64,000 nucleotides of DNA. It comes from Candidatus Thalassospirochaeta sargassi (GTDB lineage Bacteria > Spirochaetota > Spirochaetia > UBA9216). Each line of letters begins with the position of its first letter. Position 1 is the first letter of the stretch. Shown here piece after piece: positions 60,387 to 64,000 of the stretch. The position numbers and the translations under genes were made by a program. The DNA is taken from the NCBI GenBank assembly GCA_028532855.1, contig JAQQAL010000005.1, forward strand, positions 56,297-120,296. The letters are read 5' to 3'. A model generated the notes under the pieces. That model had not been told where the DNA came from. It was given only the letters and a program-made list of their open reading frames with translations, and did not search any database.

Positions 60387-61778
60387 ATGAATGGGCAAAG
60401 AGTAACAGGACAGGTGGAGAAACTTCCATTCAGAAAGAAGATTATATACTCACTAGGTCAGCTAGGCTGGTCGCTTGGTTCGTTTGCGGTGATGAATCTT
60501 CTATATTACTTTTATGATTCTAATACCGTGGAGGGCGGAGAAAGGATGTTTCCCGTTTTCATCGTATCAGCTGCGGTACTGGGTGTGATTGCGGCACTCA
60601 GCCGGGTCTTCGACGGAATAACAGACCCTCTTATTGCCGGTTTGTCTGATCGAAGTAATTCACGTTTTGGCCGACGCCGCACATTCATGGCAATAGGCGC
60701 CCTTCCGTTTGCCCTGCTGTCCGTTCTGATCTTTATACCTGTCTCCGCGAGCGCTGTTGTTAACACAGTGAACCTTATGATATTCACGTTTCTGTTCTAT
60801 TTGTTCATGACGATGTATGTAACGCCTTATTTTGCGTTGATGAGCGAGCTTGGTCATACTCCGGATGAACGGCTGCAGCTTTCTACAATGATATCAATAA
60901 CCTGGGCGCTCGGATTTATGCTGGGCAATGGAACATACCTGTTGCAGGGCATGCTGGAAGCTGCCGGCCTTGAACCGCTTACAGCTTTTCAGGCAGTTAT
61001 TGGGTTTTTTGCAGTTATATCTCTTGTTCTGATGTATCTGCCGGTCTTTTTTATAAATGAAAAGCGATACTGTGAGGAGCATTCTTCAAGCGAGGGGTCG
61101 TTTACTGCTGTTGTGAGCGCATTCCGAAACAAAAACTTTCTGATTTTCACACTCTCGGATTTAACGTACTTTCTTGCCCTGACATTCATTCAGACCGGTA
61201 TAAGCTTCTACATCATGGGGCTTCTCGATCTGCCGAAAGAAACGGCTACTACATTGATGACGCTTCTTTTTATTCTCAGTTTCATCTTCTATGTTCCTGT
61301 CAGCCTGCTTGCAAAAAAAATCGGTAAAAAGAAGCTGCTGATTGTTGCTTTTATTATATTTATCCTGAATTTTCTAATACTTTCTTTCTGGGGGAGGCTG
61401 CCGTTTCCGGTTGGTGTTCAGGCCGGTATTGTAACAGCGTTTGCATCACTGCCTATGGCTGTTTTCGGCATACTTCCAAACGCAATAGTTGCGGATATCG
61501 CCGAAGCCGATGGTCGGCAGACAGGTAATTTCAAGGCTGCTGTTTTTTTCGGAGCAAGAACATTCATGAGTAAGATGGGAGCATCTATTACTCTGCTGAT
61601 TTTTCCGTTCATCAGCCACATAGGCGGCGAGAATGGCGGGGCGCCCACTGAATTCGGAATTAGAACAACTGCAATAGCCAGTATGATATTCCTGATTGTT
61701 GGGCTTCTGCTGTTTTTGCGGTACAATGAGAAAGCGGTAATAAAAGTACTTGCAGATAACCCGGCTGATACGGAGTAG
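60387..61778 (+). CDS. GPH family (MFS) sugar:cation symporter
   Basis: A 463-residue transporter with 12 membrane segments of the glycoside-pentoside-hexuronide family. The conserved loop after segment 2-3 is GLSDRSNSRFGRRRTFMAIG, and the central LFQ-like loops and second-half DIAEADGRQTGNFKAAVFF motif are typical. It should import a sugar, glycoside or sulfoquinovose-like compound with H+ or Na+. The substrate cannot be told. It starts 15 bases after the hydrolase gene with AAAGGAG as ribosome site. Confidence 0.91.
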   Translation: MNGQRVTGQVEKLPFRKKIIYSLGQLGWSLGSFAVMNLLYYFYDSNTVEGGERMFPVFIVSAAVLGVIAALSRVFDGITDPLIAGLSDRSNSRFGRRRTFMAIGALPFALLSVLIFIPVSASAVVNTVNLMIFTFLFYLFMTMYVTPYFALMSELGHTPDERLQLSTMISITWALGFMLGNGTYLLQGMLEAAGLEPLTAFQAVIGFFAVISLVLMYLPVFFINEKRYCEEHSSSEGSFTAVVSAFRNKNFLIFTLSDLTYFLALTFIQTGISFYIMGLLDLPKETATTLMTLLFILSFIFYVPVSLLAKKIGKKKLLIVAFIIFILNFLILSFWGRLPFPVGVQAGIVTAFASLPMAVFGILPNAIVADIAEADGRQTGNFKAAVFFGARTFMSKMGASITLLIFPFISHIGGENGGAPTEFGIRTTAIASMIFLIVGLLLFLRYNEKAVIKVLADNPADTE

Positions 61779-61781
61779 ATT

Positions 61782-62435
61782 TTGGGAAGCAGAGAGCGCG
61801 CGGCGCGCGAAAAAGCTGAAAGGAGAAAACAAAGGGAAGAACTTATTCTTTCCGAGGCAGAGAAGCTTTTTTTAGAGAAGGGGTTCTTTGCCACTACAAT
61901 CAGCGATATTGCAGCTGCCTGTGAACTTACCAACGGAGCTATTTATCTTTATTATAAAAATAAGGATGAGTTGGTTTTAAAGGTGATGACGGGGATAAGC
62001 CGTCATTTCGGCGGCCTGCTTGAAGAAGTGTCGGAGATTGCCGGTTCCGAGCCCGGTTTGCAGCGTTTATCACGTCTACTTGATGTTTATAATTATACTT
62101 ACGCCGAATATAGACAGTACCATTACCTTGATGCCCAGTTTAATCTTATGTTCAGTGAGGCTTATCCGGACAGTCCGCTTCTTGATGATTATTATTCCGC
62201 GAATCGGCGTGTTCTTGAGATTGTGACCGAAGCTGTTGCCGCCGGTATTGATGACGCTAGCATAGATTCTTCCTTACCAGCTGTGCAGAGAGCCCGGCTG
62301 CTGTTGAATGCGGTTAACAGTTACGTCGAAAAAATCAGTATTAGAGGGATTCTAATGGAAAAAGAGCAGGGAATATTAATGAAGGATGAACTCCGGGATT
62401 ATATCAAACTTCTACTGCAGGGATTGGCGAAATAA
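61782..62435 (+). CDS. TetR family regulator of the hydrolase-GPH operon
   Basis: A 217-residue TetR-family repressor. After a basic, arginine-rich start it has the helix-turn-helix KLFLEKGFFATTISDIAAAC at about residues 27-46, then ELTNGAIYLYYKNKDELVL. The ligand domain is helical and unassigned. It is the last gene of the operon (three bases after the transporter), starting with TTG behind GGAG. The perfect palindrome at the operon promoter is its probable target, so the operon is likely autorepressed and induced by the transported compound. Confidence 0.87.
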   Translation: MGSRERAAREKAERRKQREELILSEAEKLFLEKGFFATTISDIAAACELTNGAIYLYYKNKDELVLKVMTGISRHFGGLLEEVSEIAGSEPGLQRLSRLLDVYNYTYAEYRQYHYLDAQFNLMFSEAYPDSPLLDDYYSANRRVLEIVTEAVAAGIDDASIDSSLPAVQRARLLLNAVNSYVEKISIRGILMEKEQGILMKDELRDYIKLLLQGLAK

Positions 62436-62450
62436 AAAGCAGAGGCGGAA

Positions 62451-63329
62451 TTATTCGCCGAGGAAGCTACCTATTCTATTAGAAAAGTTCTGCCTGACTG
62501 AACTTGCAAGCAGTAGGGCGTGTGTTTTCTTCCTGTTATGCCGCTTATTCCAAAATTTTGTATGTTTTAGTTTTCTTCGTTCAGATGGAGTTAGAACAAT
62601 TCCAAAATACTCAAAAAGCAGATTCACATAATGATTGAAGGATTCAACCCTAATCCAGCGGCGTTCTTTTCCTTCGGTAAAGAGAAGTTTGTTCTGTTTT
62701 AATGATATCCTGCCGTTTTCAAGTTCCATGGATACTATAAGATTCTTAAAAAAGTGAGAAGATGGATCAGTGGTATAGAAAACCTTACGATCATTGAAAT
62801 CACTCAGCTTTCTTTTATTAAGGGGAAAGGTATATTCTCTGAAACGTTTGCCTTCAAGTTCCTTGTAAACGGAGTAGTATCCGCCGCCTTCGTATTCGAC
62901 GGTAAAGATACCCTTCGGATCAAACTGCGGTACATCAGGTTTAAACTCAAGAGGATAGAGAAAATTGTCACCGAATCCTACGTCGGTGATATATCGCTGA
63001 CCATCGATATTAACAATAGGAAAACTGTGATCGAAGAAAGATCCGTTATCGCCGGCTTTGCCTCCATGAAGGGATATGTCATAACCCATTTCTTCAAGCA
63101 ACAGCATATAGAGATAATTCAATTCATAGCATACTCCGCCTCTGCGTTGAAGAACAATCTTGTCGAAGAGTTCTTCCGGATCAGGAGAGAGACGATTGTA
63201 AATATGTATGTTGAGATTTTCAAAGGGTATGCTGAGAAGGTGCCTGCTCTGAATCAAACGCAGACTTTCAAGGTCAGGTTTGAGTTCTTCGTTTATTCCA
63301 ATTCTATTTAAATATGCTCTGGTATCCAT
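62451..63329 (-). CDS. Arylamine N-acetyltransferase
   Basis: A 292-residue NAT family enzyme. The full Cys-His-Asp triad is visible: C67 in RRGGVCYELNY, H101 in DHSFPIVNI and D116 in YITDVGFG. The N-terminal opening YLNRIGINEELKPDLESLRL and LLSIPFENLNIHIYNR agree with the family, and the length is slightly above the 270-280 norm. It acetylates arylamines or hydrazines using acetyl-CoA (or a related acyl-CoA). It stands alone, convergent with the TetR gene. A TAGTAG/CTACTA inverted repeat (63357-63372) upstream could be a regulatory site. Confidence 0.9.
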   Translation of the reverse strand: MDTRAYLNRIGINEELKPDLESLRLIQSRHLLSIPFENLNIHIYNRLSPDPEELFDKIVLQRRGGVCYELNYLYMLLLEEMGYDISLHGGKAGDNGSFFDHSFPIVNIDGQRYITDVGFGDNFLYPLEFKPDVPQFDPKGIFTVEYEGGGYYSVYKELEGKRFREYTFPLNKRKLSDFNDRKVFYTTDPSSHFFKNLIVSMELENGRISLKQNKLLFTEGKERRWIRVESFNHYVNLLFEYFGIVLTPSERRKLKHTKFWNKRHNRKKTHALLLASSVRQNFSNRIGSFLGE

Positions 63330-63436
63330 AACTCACTTCCGTTACCGGGTATATATTAGTAGAAACCTACTATTTATGTCTACTATTGTCAGATGGATTT
63401 TATATTTATTCTGAATACATAATCGGGATGAGGGTA

Positions 63437-63871
63437 TTAAATCGGATTCTGTATAAGAAAATCCGGTTTTAAAAGCAGTTCCGGTGAAGGTTTTCCGATA
63501 TAATAACCTTGAGCAAAGTCTATATTCAAATCTTGTACAACCGAGAATAATTTCTTATTAGATACAAATTCTGCGATGGTCTCAATATTCATTTCTTTAG
63601 CAAAGCTGACAATGCTTCTGGTTATCAGATGGGCGTTTTTATCAGAACATAAAAGTCTGACAAGCGATGAATCGATTTTAATAATGTCTACATTCAACAT
63701 GATAAAATAACTGAAATTTGAATAACCTGAACCAAAATCATCAATTGCAATTGAACAACCGTATTGTTTAAGCTTTGAGATGAAATCCGAGGTTTGTTTG
63801 TTCCCTTCAATTTCTTCAGTTTCCAGAAGCTCTACGGTTAATCGCGATGGTGAATTGAAATTAGGGCACCT
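63437..63871 (-). pseudogene. C-terminal part of an EAL-domain (c-di-GMP phosphodiesterase) gene, cut off
   Basis: This open stretch of about 145 codons has no start at its upstream end. It encodes the second half of an EAL domain: RLTVELLETEEI, CSIAIDDFGSGYSNFSYF, VDIIKIDSSLV and IETIAEFVSNK. The pattern stops with DFAQGYYIGKPSPELL, the usual end of the domain. Upstream, a TAG (63872-63874) lies inside a GGGCACCTCTAAAAA sequence that begins just where the homology ends. The first half of EAL (including the EAL/EVL motif) is not found. It is probably disrupted by an insertion or rearrangement. Confidence 0.75.
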
Positions 63872-64000
63872 CTAAAAACTACCCGAAAAACCTTCTGCTA
63901 TGCTAATTGAAACATAAGCAGCTCTTTTGTCATTGCATCGGTATTCCGATACATCCATCATCCTATAATTTTCCATTATGTAGGGCATATTTGAATATAC
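63864..64000. mobile_element. Possible end of an insertion sequence
   Basis: GGGCACCTCTAAAAAC at 63864-63879 resembles terminal repeats of some IS families, and it marks the point where the EAL gene breaks off. The following bases on the minus strand encode about 40 codons ending in SISIAEGFSGSF before the TAG. I recognise no transposase. The element, if real, continues beyond the window. Confidence 0.35.

Noticed and set aside
1..64000. tRNA, rRNA or CRISPR features
   Set aside because: No cloverleaf with conserved T-loop bases, no rRNA signature and no regularly spaced identical repeats with spacers were seen by eye.

Overview
The window reads as chromosomal DNA of an anaerobic, heterotrophic bacterium, most likely a free-living spirochaete (Spirochaeta-like). 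This assignment is an inference. It rests on moderate GC, a periplasmic binding protein whose processed N terminus reads FAGGQGE (a pattern I associate with spirochaete binding proteins), a bacterial RRM protein, a TGS-type uridine kinase and many TetR-controlled transport operons. No rRNA, tRNA or CRISPR array was seen.

Layout. 1-1755: end of a membrane-protein gene, a YtrA-type GntR regulator and a head-GIN (DUF2807) exported protein. 2148-2716: RRM RNA-binding protein and a small lysine-rich protein. 2853-8420: crt-hbd-etfA-etfB-bcd butyryl-CoA operon and its TetR regulator, with two matching operators. 8506-14884: uridine kinase family protein, small unknowns, a degenerate HD-GYP protein and alaA. 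14889-16373: gltX. 16421-28672: an ion/energy region with two CPA antiporters, one preceded by an intact PTS-IIA gene and the other by a 38-codon IIA remnant. A divergent six-gene complex I/hydrogenase-4-like operon follows; its catalytic-type subunit lacks the NiFe-binding cysteines (an Ehr-type complex), and it is headed by an HTH-IIA fusion regulator. 28770-29246: decayed ppk2. 29537-32230: glycyl- and tyrosyl-tRNA synthetases. 32394-36664: redox and selenium genes (thioredoxin-like, zinc ribbon, NifX-like, yedF, cysteine desulfurase-like, DUF3343, selD). 36970-45792: DUF438/PAS sensor, phosphate uptake pair, GH2 and GH13_18-like enzymes, FAD/[2Fe-2S] oxidoreductase. 45911-52596: liv-type ABC importer, phenylacetate-CoA ligase and TetR, with three operators. 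52635-56044: pyruvate kinase, ketopantoate reductase-like protein and a binding lipoprotein. 56228-59394: TAXI-TRAP transporter. 59552-62435: hydrolase, GPH transporter and TetR with a palindromic operator. 62451-63329: arylamine N-acetyltransferase. 63437-64000: EAL gene cut off at what may be the end of a mobile element.

How the parts may work together. Butyryl-CoA dehydrogenase/EtfAB could bifurcate electrons to ferredoxin, and a ferredoxin-linked ion-pumping complex plus antiporters would turn that into an ion gradient. The most unusual thread is the repeated pairing of PTS-IIA domains with ion-translocating proteins. Upstream of all three promoters lie similar 10-bp-phased GGAC-type repeats, which suggests one phosphorylation-responsive regulon.
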